Assembly: GCF_000801105.2 (NCBI RefSeq)
Contig: NC_079516.1
Span: 1,674,001 to 1,738,000, forward strand
Direction: 5' to 3'
Length of the DNA: 64,000 nt
From: Raphanus sativus
Taxonomy: Eukaryota; Streptophyta; Magnoliopsida; Brassicales; Brassicaceae
Below, piece by piece: positions 34,646 through 45,355 of this stretch (its first letter is position 1; each line of letters opens with the position of its first letter). The position numbers were made by a program, and so were the translations under genes. Below the pieces are notes generated by a model. The model was not told the origin of the DNA. It did no database searches and saw only the letters and a program-made list of their open reading frames with translations.

Positions 34646-36824
34646 TATTAGCTTAGTTTTTGATGGCTAAAGACTAGAGGCAAGGGTTGAGTGGATCGAG
34701 AGATGCGGCAATCCGAACGTAATAGTGTACTTATTAGTTTAGGCTTGTGTCTTAAAAGCCTAACTAGATTTTAACCCGCACTTAAAAGGACAGATATATT
34801 TTTCTGTTTTATATTTTAAAAAATAAATTTGTATTTGTGTTTTTAATTATATTTGTATTTTTTTTTGTATAATATTTTTTAAAATGATTAATAAGAAGTT
34901 TTAATAATTATATTAAAATAGTTGGACTACGCCTATATCAATAGGTCATGTTCCTTTTTTAATAGTATTGATTTTAAATAAATTATTTATACACAATTTT
35001 AGTTGGTAATTTAGTTTTAGCATAGGGATATTCCATTTACTAAAATCGTGGTATAGTTAATATTCTGTGTAACTATAAATATAGTAACTACATTCAAAAT
35101 ATTTTTTTATTATAATTTATTATATAATGGTAAATTATTAAAAATCATATCATTATATTATCATGTAAAAATCTAATGGTATTCGACAGTCATATAGATG
35201 CATTGGTCTATGTTCTAAATGACTAAATATATAAAAACTGTCATCATGAAACTTATTATAAAATTATTATGGTATATGATGTCAATATGTATTCTATGTA
35301 ACGTCATATACATATGTAATATATATTTTGTGTAATATATGATAATCTAGTATGATGAAAATGGACAAAATATGAATTAACTATATTTGTTATGTTCAGT
35401 TAATGATTTGAAGAGAATCAAAAACATTTAAAAAAAAAAAATCAAAAACGATCATCTATGCTAACCTGCTGTCCAATTAGAGTCGGTGGTCATAAGAACA
35501 ATCATGTATTTCTTCTAATAGTTGATAATCGTAGGTTTAGTTTTAATATAATTTTGGAATATAACACGGTTTAGTTTCATTAGACCATATTAGTTAAGTT
35601 TAAGTAAACCGGTTGTATTATCTAAGTAGTGTTTAATAATATTGTAACAAACGTGAAAGGTCCAATATTTAAGTAGGTTAGTAACAATTTTTAAATGGTT
35701 CAAATTTTAAATGACAACTTTTAACAGTAGATAAATTTAGGACTCTAAATTAATAGAGTAGATTACACATGCGACAATTAGATGCTTTTATGTAACGACT
35801 TTATGGTGTTCTTTATTTCACTCTAAAAGTTTTTAAAAGCGACTAGTTTATGCAACAAATATAAACCGAATAATCACCGATCGGGGGTGAATAAAACTAT
35901 TTCACTTTTGCTTTTTCCCTAAGCTACTTTACTCACAATAACACTAGATTCATCTTTATAGAATGCAATATGGTATAAATGAAAAAAACAAATGGCATAG
36001 TCAAAGAAAACAACTAGACCAAACCAAAATTTGGGTTACCGAACCGGTTCGTCAAAATGACTAAATGAGTTTTATCTCCTCATGATCATGGACCTGAAAT
36101 TACTAATGGGCTTTATGAACAGTCTCATTTCAAATTAGCATAGATTGTGCCTCGTCAGAACAGAAATGATATTCTTTTTACAAACCATATAATCAACCTT
36201 CTCTGTTTCAGTATGCTAGTGTTACAAGGCCAGAGTCCCTTAACTATTTAAAAGCTATCTCTCTTTTTGAAAACAAAAAAAGGTTCAACTTGGCTCCTTT
36301 GTATTTGCAATAGCGTGGTGTTCAAGTTGACCATTATATAAACTCAGACCATTTTATAAACTCACTTAGAATAAATTACATCTTATATATACATCATATA
36401 AGAACTTATAAATATTGAACAAACATTTAAAAACTGATAAAGTATTTGAATGAAATTCGGTTTCTATAACTATCCTAACCATAAATCTGTGAGCTTTAAA
36501 AGATTTATTTTACCTAAAATAACTATCTTAAAGGAAAACTGTTTGAAGATAATGAGATTATGATCATGTGTACATTCCGTGTTTATCTATTTATAGACTT
36601 ATTCTTACAGGACAAAAAGCTATTCTTAGAAAAGTTCAACAGAAACTGCTGCAGACCAGGATTACAGTTGTTATGAATTTACTAAAACTGGCAACCACTA
36701 ATTTTCTTTAAGAACCAGTCCTTCTTCCCTTCTCTTGTCCTATTCTCTATCAGCTCATCTTGTAACGTTTGTTCTCATTCATTATCTCTTCAAAGCTTCT
36801 CACTAACAAATCCAATATATTAAG
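34646..36824. other. AT-rich intergenic DNA and CML3 promoter region
   Basis: No gene supported in over 2 kb. At about 35,410-35,450 the 10-bp repeat aatcaaaaac flanks an A-run, a possible tail-only insertion. The last 150 bp form the probable leader of the calmodulin-like gene. Confidence 0.45.
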
Positions 36825-37274
36825 ATGGATCAAGCAGAGCTTTGCCGGATATTCCAAATGTTCGACAAGAACGGCGACGGCAAAATCACCAAGCAAGAGC
36901 TGAATGATTCATTGAAGAATCTTGGAATCTACATCCCGGAGCAAGAGCTGGTGCAGATGATTGAGAAGATCGATCTCAACGGTGATGGGTACGTGGACAG
37001 CGAAGAGTTTGGAGGGTTGTTCGAGACGATCATGGAGGAGAGAGACGAGGAGGAAGACATGAGAGAGGCTTTCAATGTGTTTGATCAGAACAGGGACGGG
37101 TTCATCACGGTGGAAGAGCTGAGATCTGTGCTAGCTTCCTTGGGACTCAAGCAAGGAAGAACTCTAGATGAATGCAAGAGGATGATTGGCAAAGTTGATG
37201 TTGATGGAGATGGCATGGTGGATTTCAAGGAGTTTAAGAAAATGATGAAAGCTGGTGGATTTGCAGCCTTGTGA
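36825..37274 (+). CDS. CML3: Calmodulin-like protein, CML3-like (four EF-hands)
   Basis: Intronless, 149 residues. Four canonical EF-hand loops: [12 protein letters not shown] (14-25), [12 protein letters not shown] (50-61), [12 protein letters not shown] (87-98) and [12 protein letters not shown] (125-136). All have D/N at position 1, G at 6 and E at 12, so all four should bind calcium. There is no transmembrane or N-terminal extension. CMLs are calcium sensors that relay cytosolic calcium signals to target proteins. Position and sequence fit Arabidopsis AT3G07490 (CML3/AGD11), reported to interact with peroxisomal protease DEG15. Start at 36,825 is the first ATG and matches the family length. 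Confidence 0.93.
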   Translation: MDQAELCRIFQMFDKNGDGKITKQELNDSLKNLGIYIPEQELVQMIEKIDLNGDGYVDSEEFGGLFETIMEERDEEEDMREAFNVFDQNRDGFITVEELRSVLASLGLKQGRTLDECKRMIGKVDVDGDGMVDFKEFKKMMKAGGFAAL

Positions 37275-37637
37275 TCAAAACTTGTAAAAGAAGAAAAAGA
37301 AGCCCATTTTAGGGTTAGGGTTTGTGACCCAAAATCATTGTTTTATTCTTCGGAATGGTTAGGGCAAAAACCTCGAAAGAGAATTAATAAATGGATTTGC
37401 AAAGATAACGAAACTTTGTGAGCTTCCTTAGAATTCTTCTTCACAAATATTGTTGATGAACTTGCTTTGAAACATAACCATGTCCACGGATCTGATTCTT
37501 TTATTGTTTGGAATATTTGGTTGTCATGCACTTTGCTTGTTAATTACTACTAGTTTTATGTATCTTTCCCCTGCAACAGAATTTGAAATTAGTTTTGACT
37601 AGTTCTCTAAACTGACGTCGCTTTCTTAGGCATCAAA
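37275..37637. other. CML3 3' UTR and spacer
   Basis: Non-coding. The first copy of a short sequence (actgacgtcg...catcaaa) that is repeated before the second tRNA gene lies just upstream of the first tRNA. Confidence 0.5.
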
Positions 37638-37710
37638 GCCCGTCTAGCTCAGTTGGTAGAGCGCAAGGCTCTTAACCTTGTGGTCGTGGGTTCGAGCCCC
37701 ACGGTGGGCG
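37638..37710 (+). tRNA. tRNA-Lys (CUU)
   Basis: A 73-nt cloverleaf without intron. Acceptor stem GCCCGTC pairs with GGTGGGC up to one G-T wobble, with G as discriminator. The anticodon loop CTCTTAA has CTT at 37,671-37,673. B-box GGTTCGAGCCC. A caa motif precedes it and a T-run (Pol III terminator) follows. Nuclear type; no CCA is encoded. Confidence 0.97.
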
Positions 37711-37768
37711 CATTTTTTTTCTCTCTCTAAATTTTAGACAAATATGTGAAATTAGTTTTGGTAGTTCT

Positions 37769-37851
37769 GTAAACTGACGTCGGTTCCATAAGCATCAAAC
37801 TGACGTCGGTTTCATAAGGATGAAAGTGATGTCGGTTTCATGAGCATCAAA
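37769..37851 (+). repeat. Three tandem ~28-bp units upstream of the second tRNA
   Basis: Units of the type actgacgtcggttycataagcatcaaa occur at about 37,770, 37,798 and 37,826, with one ancestral-looking unit before the first tRNA (37,612). They show that the tRNA duplication carried its 5' flank, which was then amplified. Confidence 0.8.
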
Positions 37852-37924
37852 GCCCGTCTAGCTCAGTTGGTAGAGCGCAAGGCTCTTAACCTTGTGGTCG
37901 TGGGTTCGAGCCCCACGGTGGGCG
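37852..37924 (+). tRNA. tRNA-Lys (CUU), second copy
   Basis: Identical over 73 nt to the copy at 37,638, followed by a T-rich terminator (ctttctttttttatt). The two genes are 214 bp apart in the same orientation, a tandem duplication. The perfect identity suggests a recent event or strong selection. Confidence 0.97.
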
Positions 37925-38634
37925 CTTTCTTTTTTTATTTCTGTAATTTTTGAAGTTTAGATAGACAAATATGTGACAGCCATTCCTGCCTTACGATATA
38001 CGGGACCGAAGTCAGTAGATTAAGCTCCGCAATTTAGTATTTCTTCCAGTAGTGGATAACCAATATTACAGAACCGTTTCAGTGTACTGCATGTTACCAG
38101 TTTAGAGCACAAAATTTGCAGCCTCATTCATTCAAAAAGTTTATCAAATTAAATCATAGTGACTACCATTATATCTAGAACCTGAAGGGTCAAGCGTTTT
38201 ATGTTTGAAGAACACGCAAGGGGTCGTCGTCATTAGTTTATGGATTTTGGATAAGCTTTACAATGCACAGATTAAAGTCCCATTGATACATAAACACAAC
38301 TGTATTTGATTCTTGCAAAAGTTTAGGCCAATGTGTTGGTCTGTCTCTGTCCTAACGCAAACTGAAAAGTAAAAACGTATTCTAAAATCAAATTCAACGT
38401 TGTAATAAGGAATCAATATATTTTTTACCGGTCAACATTTGTTGTCTCAAATCCAGTTAAAAGAAGAGCTCAAAATATTATATGAATTCCAACAAAAACT
38501 TCTCTAAACACTTGCGATTTCACTTTAAACTCGTTTATCACACGACTTGTCTTTCTATTCGCAACTAACTAATTCTCATGGTGTATTCAGAAGCAGTGTT
38601 GAAGGATTTTGGCTAATGAAAGAAACAAAACAAC
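37925..38634. other. Intergenic DNA
   Basis: No gene seen. Contains the PEX13 3' UTR at its right end. Arabidopsis genes that I would expect between CML3 and PEX13 are absent. Confidence 0.45.
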
Positions 38635-39920
38635 TTAGTTACCCCATACACTGTCCCAACCACCGCCATCACCACCTGGTGCAGCAGGTTTAGCCCCCTC
38701 AACAACGCAGTTCTGGTTTCCATGGGGCTGGTGAGGTAAAGGGAGTCCATTAGCTCCTTGTGTCTGCTGCTGCATCATGCCAGGCTTTGTTTTCACCCCG
38801 AGCAAACGCAATACAAATCTTGCTAATTCTCCATATAACATACCACCACGATCACATAGCTGAAGAAGAGCAGACATGAGCATATGAAAGGCCTGTGTGT
38901 TCTGGTCTATCAGCATTGCTACACGCCCAAAGAAATTCACAGCACCTTGCAACTAACATCAAGCAAAACATGTACACTTTAATGTTATAAACTTAATCAA
39001 CTTCTTTGGTTTCTCTTAAACATTACAAAACATAAAGGGGCATGAACGGTACCACACGGAGAAAGGATATCCAGAAGCCAGGTGGAGATGGAGGTTGATT
39101 AGAAGGGTCGTTTGGATCTTGACCACCATAAGGAATCATCCCCATTCCCATACCATAACCACCACCGAAACTTCTATTGTACATCCCACCACCATGCATA
39201 CCTGAACTTCCATAGAGACCACCACCAACACCATACATACCTCCTCTATTATGCATGCTACCACCACCATACCTTCCAAGCCCATAACCATATGCACCCA
39301 AACCATAACCAGAGTTCATACCTAGATTTGGACCATAACCTGCATTACACGCAACAAAAGAAGTAAAGCTTATCTCCTCTCTAATAATAAAAAGAAAAAG
39401 AAATAACATGTACACATACCGCCATACGTCTGCGGCAACCAAGGTCTAGCTGGCACAGGTCTACCCAGTAGATTCATATTACCAGCAGCAGTATGATTCC
39501 TATTCAGAGAAGAAACTAGTTCACCAGGGTTAGCTGTGCCAGAAGCCTCAACAGAAGCAGCCGTGCTGGTGGTATTTGAAGGAGGCCTGAAAGGGTTAGG
39601 AGCAGATGTGTTGTTGTTGTTGTTTCCTTCTCGTACCCGAGGTTTAGGAGGTCTTCCACCTTACAACAGCAGCAGTCATCAAAGTGTGAAGTCAATTAAA
39701 TGTTGAATAATGTGAACTATAGCTAGTAAAAAACGATGCTTCTGCCACAAGACAAAGAAAAAACCCACCAGATTAAAGAGATCAAAATCGATTGATTACA
39801 ACCCTAATTAATTAAAGAATAGGAAGAAAATCAAAAATCACAACTTATTAAAAGCGGGAAAACAGAGCATCTCCTCGAACTGATCAGAAACAACTAACCT
39901 GATGGGTGATACGTTGCCAT
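38635..39920 (-). CDS. PEX13: Peroxin 13 (PEX13), peroxisomal import docking protein
   Basis: Four exons (39920-39899, 39659-39420, 39339-39053, 38952-38635) give 288 residues with consistent phases. The N-terminal third is Pro/Asn/Thr-rich (APNPFRPPSN). A Gly/Tyr/Met-rich region follows (repeated GYG, GGMYG). The conserved C-terminal domain with the membrane segment is FWISFLRV-LQGAVNFFGRVAMLIDQNTQAFH, ending GGGWDSVWGN. PEX13 is a peroxisome-membrane docking component for the PTS1/PTS2 receptors PEX5 and PEX7. Plant PEX13 lacks the SH3 domain of yeast and animals, as here. The Arabidopsis orthologue (AT3G07560, APM2) has the same C-terminus. At the exon 3/4 junction the Met that Arabidopsis has (RVMQGAV) is encoded as Leu. 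Confidence 0.92.
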
Positions 39921-39982
39921 AAACCGAGACAATTCAAGAACTCTCAGACGCGGCCTAACGTCAAGCGCCTCAAGCGTGTAGT

Positions 39983-40065
<83 letters not shown>

Positions 40066-40430
40066 TGAAAACGGAAAAGGAAAGAAACAGAGTATATATA
40101 CTTTCCCTCATTTAGGTTTATTATGCATCAACCCCTAAAGTTCCGATCTTTACCATAAAAAGCCCCAAAATAACTAAAATAGAAAAGAAAATCCCAAAAA
40201 GGATAAAGATGAAAACTTAAAAAAAAAATATTTTTATTTTTAATAAACAAAAGATTCCATTTTTCGAGGGAAGCTTCAGTCGGCGGCGGCGGTGGATTGT
40301 CTCTATCTCCATCTCCATCTCTCGCTCTGTTCCTCTATCACGGCGTAGTCTTGTCTGAATCCCGGAACTATCAATCATTTGAAGGAAAGGAAGCGACTTT
40401 TTTTATAATCCTGAGATTTTGGAGTAATTG
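39921..40430. promoter_or_regulatory. Bidirectional promoter between PEX13 and the DUF3755 gene
   Basis: 510 bp separate two divergent start codons. A long GA microsatellite (39,981-40,062) lies in the PEX13 leader. The right half, with ccggcggcggcgg-like GC-rich and CT-rich sequence, is the leader of the plus-strand gene. Sharing of regulatory sequence is inferred from the spacing. Confidence 0.6.
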
Positions 40431-41989
40431 ATGGCGGCGAGCGCGAATCCGACCGAAGGTTCATCGGCGGCAGAGAAGATATCGGCGGCGGCTACGAACA
40501 CTGTGAATTCAGCGGATAACGGTGGGAATAATACGAAAGTGGATAATAACTCAGAGACGATAAGCGCGTTGAGGCATAATCCAGGGATCTCTGTTGATTG
40601 GACTCATGATGAACAATCGTTATTAGAAGATTTGCTCGCCAAGTAACTCTCTTCTTTATATATCTATATCTTATATATGTGCTGATGTTGTGACGTTAGT
40701 TGTGTTAGAACTGTTAGCTGTTCGTGTGTGTGTGTCTTTTTAAGATGTCTTTGGATGTTTTAAAGTTCACTTCTTTTTAATTTTAGTTTTAGTTCTTGTT
40801 TAAATGATTAATGTTTTTATGGCAGGTACGCGTCAGAGCCTACGATAGTTCGTTATGCGAAGATTGCGATGAAGATGAAGGATAAAACCGTCAGAGATAT
40901 TGCTCTCCGTTGTAGATGGATGACTGTGAGTTTTCTTAGTTCTTGATTACACACTCTTCTTCACCCTTGGCTTTTATTCATTTCGTGAGAGTGTGTACTG
41001 ACTGTTTTTTTTTTCTTCTTCTTACCTCTGTGTCATTTGGTGATGGATTTGCAGAAAAAGGAAAATGGAAAGCGTAGGAAAGAAGAGCATTCCTCAAGAA
41101 AAAGCAAAGATAAGAAAGTATGTGGATTTCGATTTTCTATGTGCAATTTTTGATGCACAGACCCTAGATTAGCTTTTCACTGAGTTCGTTCTTCTAATGT
41201 GTCACTAGCTTTAATTTCTAGTCATTTACTCATGGTTTTGTCTTATGGTGCATATGGAAGTTTACATCAATCTCTTTTTCACATATCTGTTTGGGCAGGA
41301 AAAAACTACGGATTCTTCTTCAGCCAAGTCCACATCTCATTTGAATGTGCATCCGAATAATGGTCCTGCATACGCTCCTCCTATGATGCCTTTAGATACT
41401 GATGATGGCATTTCATTTAAAGGTTTGGTTTTTGTCCAAGAATCCCTAGTTATTTCTTTTAAGGCTCTTAGTCATCTAAGATTGGATTTTTCAGCTATTG
41501 GTGGTGTGAGTGGAGATCTTCTCGAACAAAATGCTCAGATGTTCAACCAAGTTTCATCTAATTTCTCTGCTTTCCAGGTGAAATGCAAACTTCCATCTTG
41601 TTTTGGACTTTTGATTTGTTGGCTTTTTGAGAAATCCTTGTTATATCCAAATAATAATGCACTTCTCAGAGTTTCTTTCATTCTCTTTGCAGATACATGA
41701 GAACGTCAATATCTTGTGCAAAGCTAGGGACAACATCCTGGCGATCTTGAACGAGTAATGCATTTAATCCTATATCTCTATAAGATCATTCCTATGTCAT
41801 TAGCATTCCTATTACAATGTATAAACTCAAAAACCTATGTTTTTGTGTTGCTGATTGAACAATTAATTGTGTTGCAGCTTGAATGACTTGCCTGAGGTTA
41901 TGAAGCAGATGCCACCTCTTCCTGTGAAGGTGAACCAAGAGCTGGCGAACTCCATCCTCCCTCGCCCGCCCCATCAAATGAAGTCGTGA
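40431..41989 (+). CDS. DUF3755 protein with SANT/Myb-like motif
   Basis: Seven exons (40431-40642, 40826-40925, 41055-41117, 41299-41422, 41495-41577, 41693-41754, 41878-41989) give 251 residues, with all phases consistent. Residues 1-50 are Ala/Asn/Ser-rich. A SANT/Myb-like helix set follows (SVDWTHDEQSLLEDLLAK, IALRCRWM). A Lys/Arg-rich stretch (KKENGKRRKEEHSSRKSKDKK) may be a nuclear signal. The C-terminal conserved part includes DLLEQNAQMFNQVSSNF, KARDNILAIL and LPEVMKQMPPLPVKVN. This is a plant nuclear family (DUF3755) of unsettled function. Arabidopsis AT3G07565 is at the same place, from memory. Function should not be inferred beyond probable nuclear, chromatin- or DNA-associated. Confidence 0.87.
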
Positions 41990-42792
41990 TCGATCTTATA
42001 GAAGCCTATTTTGATGGTTTGATTCTTATCAAAGAAGAAAAGGGAAATAAATGGCGTGGATGTAGAGTGTGTCCACTGGTAATGATAAACAGACACGGGG
42101 TTTTGTCTCTTTCGCAGTTTCGATTGTTTCTCAATGTTTCAGCAAACGGTTAGGGTTGTATTCTTGTTTAGGATGTGAATAGATTTCAATTGTTTATGGT
42201 AAATGTCTTTGTATAACATTTGGTTTTCAAGCTGAAAGGTTTGAGATTACAAGAGATGCTGTGTTGTTAGTAACATCATATTCTGAAATGAAACAAAGAC
42301 TGGAATGTATTGTTACACAACATGGAAAGTCTTGTTCGTAGCTTTAAAGAAGAGGTCATTAGTAAAAGCACTGATTCTATTCTATATATAACATGCTGAA
42401 CCAGTTGAGTTTCAAATTATGTAAATGGATAGAGGGATCAAACTATATATTTGGAGAAAGTCAATGTGAATTGTTAGATTAAAGCTTATAATTGTAGGTC
42501 TTTTTTGTTTATCATGTTGTGTTAGCTCGATCACTAATACATCTCACTTTTTTTGTGTTGCAAACCGAGGATCTCAGATTAGAACAAAACTAAATATTAA
42601 ATTTCAAGAAGAAATATAAAATAAATTTATCTATTTTAAATTACCAGCAAAAACTAATATTTTAAAATGGCAAGAAGAAAAACACATCATTCAAATAATT
42701 AGTCAATAAATGTTCAATACACTCACACAGTCCTCCTATCCAAGATAAATATAGTAGAAATAAAAATTTAAAAGAGATACTCAAATAAAAGT
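41990..42792. other. Convergent 3' region of the DUF3755 gene and the DOMON cluster
   Basis: 3' UTRs and spacer; no gene seen. Confidence 0.5.
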
Positions 42793-44759
42793 TCACTTGT
42801 TCAAGATCTTTCTAACTTCTAATACAATAGCAGCCAAAGCCAATATACCAACCGCAGAACCGTAACCAGCGTTCCAAGAAGAGCCAGCTTTAGCCAAATG
42901 AATACCGTAGAAGATGTTAGAAATAGCATGTATTATCATAGCTCTTCCTATGTTGTGATGATACCAGTTCCAATATTTCCTGTATTTAGATTCCTTATCC
43001 GGTCGAGCAAGCAAGGCTAAGACCTGTAATGCCAATAAACAAAACCGGTTTTTATGTTGGTCATATGTTTTTTTTCCTAGTTTACTGGAATTTTGAGTGT
43101 GAAGGAATATGAACCTGGAGACCACCCATGACTAGTATTGCTATCCCAAGGGCTTTGTGCGTGGAAACATTACTGGCGTTGGTCCGGTTTTCTAGAACCA
43201 AACCGCAAATGATACCAGTTAAGCCTAGGAGAAAGCCAGTGATCTGGACAGCGATATGAGAATAGAACCAAGTGGGCTCCCATTGCTTCATGTGTCGAGC
43301 AATTATGGCGCCTATGATTATTAGTATTCCCCAGCCGATCATGTTCATTAACCCATGTGTCTTCCTTAGCTTAGAGTGTGGTGAACCCTTAACCACACTT
43401 TGAGAACCTTATAATTCATCGAAGGAGAGAGCATTACTCTATGAAACCAAAACATGCAAATGTTTGGAGTCTGTTACACCATGATTCTTGTTTCTTAAAT
43501 TATATTTTCCACTAGATATTGAAGAATGTTTTATAATTCTAAATGGTTTTCACAAGATAAACAAAGATGCATACGCAAAGATTCTATTAAAGTCTTAATA
43601 TGGATGTTTTTTTGACTGAAGTATATGAATGTTTGTTGGATCACTGATAATGTTTCTTTTGTTAAATACTAGTAGTAATATAAATATATATTTTGAAAAC
43701 TATATGAAAGACTGTAGTAGTTGGGCAAGACCGGGTGTATTGAAATAGAGTGGGTATGATGTGAAACAGACTCCAACATAATCGTTTCAGAAGAACACTA
43801 CAAACTTGTACCAGTTCCTAATTCGTCATCATCACAACTGTAGTTATTTACTGACGTCAGAGATGTGTTTTTCTTTAAACTAAAATATTTGATTAAATTC
43901 ATAATATGATGTCGTGAGATGGCAACAATACCAAATTAGCATTTGTTAATACTCGTGACCACTTACCAGACTGTCTTATAGAGATAGGTGGTGATCATTA
44001 ACCACTCAAATAATGCATTAATTCAATAATGACTTAATTAATTAGTCAGATAAACTAAACTAAAACAAGCTGAATTTTAAAAAAGGTGGCTAATGCTTAC
44101 CTGTATTATAATTGATGGTGGTGGTGGTCATGGATTGGTGCTCCCTCAACATAAACCCCGGCGAAGACGGAAAGAATCCGGCAGGTCCCTTAGCGTAAAG
44201 AATGCTCTGCCGCGGCGTCTCCGCCGTCAACTGAAAACTCATGTAAAGACGCGACGATACTGACTCGATCTTTAAAGAACCGTTGACAATCACTAGATCT
44301 CCTTGGTCAGGCGTTACTTCTCCCGGAGATTGTCCTCTGAGAAAGTATTGTTTCGCCTGTCCTCTTCCGCCGCCGGGAGGTAACCACCCGACGACGGCGC
44401 TGGATCCGATCATTTGACCGTTGGTGGAGAATCCTATCCCGATGAAGACGCTGGAGTCCGGGGCTGATAAGATGAAGGTCCATGTGTTCTCTGCCGTTCT
44501 AGCATACTGTATGATATGTCGAAATTTAATATGATATTTTTTAAGAAGATATTGGGACATGGAGAAGTCCACTTACTCGGAGGATGTAGTTCTGTCGAGT
44601 CCAAGCTTCGACGCATTGAAGAAGGCTTGAGTTGAAGGTGAGGTCGTTGAGTGGTAGAGTTGAACTGCATGATTCAGCAGATTGCTGAATGGTGAGAGGT
44701 AGAATTTGAAGAGCGATGAAGGTGAAGAAAATGAAGGAAACGGAAGAATAAAGGTTCAT
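42793..44759 (-). CDS. DOMON + cytochrome b561 protein, cluster copy 1
   Basis: Four exons (44759-44577, 44506-44101, 43407-43115, 43023-42793) give 370 residues with consistent phases. A signal peptide (SVSFIFFTFIALQILPLTI) precedes a DOMON domain (about 45-195; WTFILSAPDSSVFIGIGFS, SSRLYMSFQL, LREHQSMTTTTINYNTG). Cytochrome b561 helices follow with four candidate haem-ligand histidines in HGLMNM, SHIAVQ, STHKALG and WYHHNIGR. CYBDOM proteins move electrons across the plasma membrane, likely from cytosolic ascorbate to apoplastic acceptors such as ferric iron. Orthology to Arabidopsis AT3G07570 is inferred from sequence and order. Start is set at MNLYSSVSF; an upstream GTG reading is not needed. 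Confidence 0.9.
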
Positions 44760-45355
44760 CGTCTCTCTCTCTTTCACTGGATCTGAAAGGATGAAAGTAG
44801 TGGTCCTAGTGGATGATCATGGTGATGACGACGAGAATGTATTATATATGATATGAGAGATAGTGTGTGTAAAGAAGGAAGTAGTAGTTGAGGATTCAAC
44901 AATTTTTTTTAAATACTTCTTTCTTTTGGTAATGTAACAATTTCTCTATCTTTTTTACATTTTAGTAAATTCTTGAGACTTGAGGACCAAGTTTCATTAC
45001 CTCTCTCACTCTCGTTGCGTAAATTTGCGAGAAATATAGAAATGTACTCGTTACCTTTAAACAAATATCATTTGAAGACCCAAGCAAAAAAAAAAATTGT
45101 GTCTGCTACAGGGCGCTTATTGATTGTGTATCTGTGTTTGGTTGACAATATTTTTTGAAATAAAATATTACTTGAGGCAATACAAATTAAGTCTCACTCC
45201 AAAAAACAATCACCATGTATTTTTAAGAACATACAAAAGACAAAAACAAATCACAAAATGCACACAAAAGCTTCTTATTCTTTCACCATGAATCGGCAAT
45301 GCATAAATCAAACCACATGAAGATGAAGACATGGGAATATAAAGGAGCAAAAAAA
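44760..45355. other. Spacer between cluster copies 1 and 2
   Basis: Promoter of copy 1 (minus strand) at the left and 3' UTR of copy 2 at the right. No separate gene. Confidence 0.5.

Noticed and set aside
39906..40115. Plus-strand Glu/Arg-rich open frame
   Set aside because: It is the GA microsatellite of the PEX13 leader read as codons.
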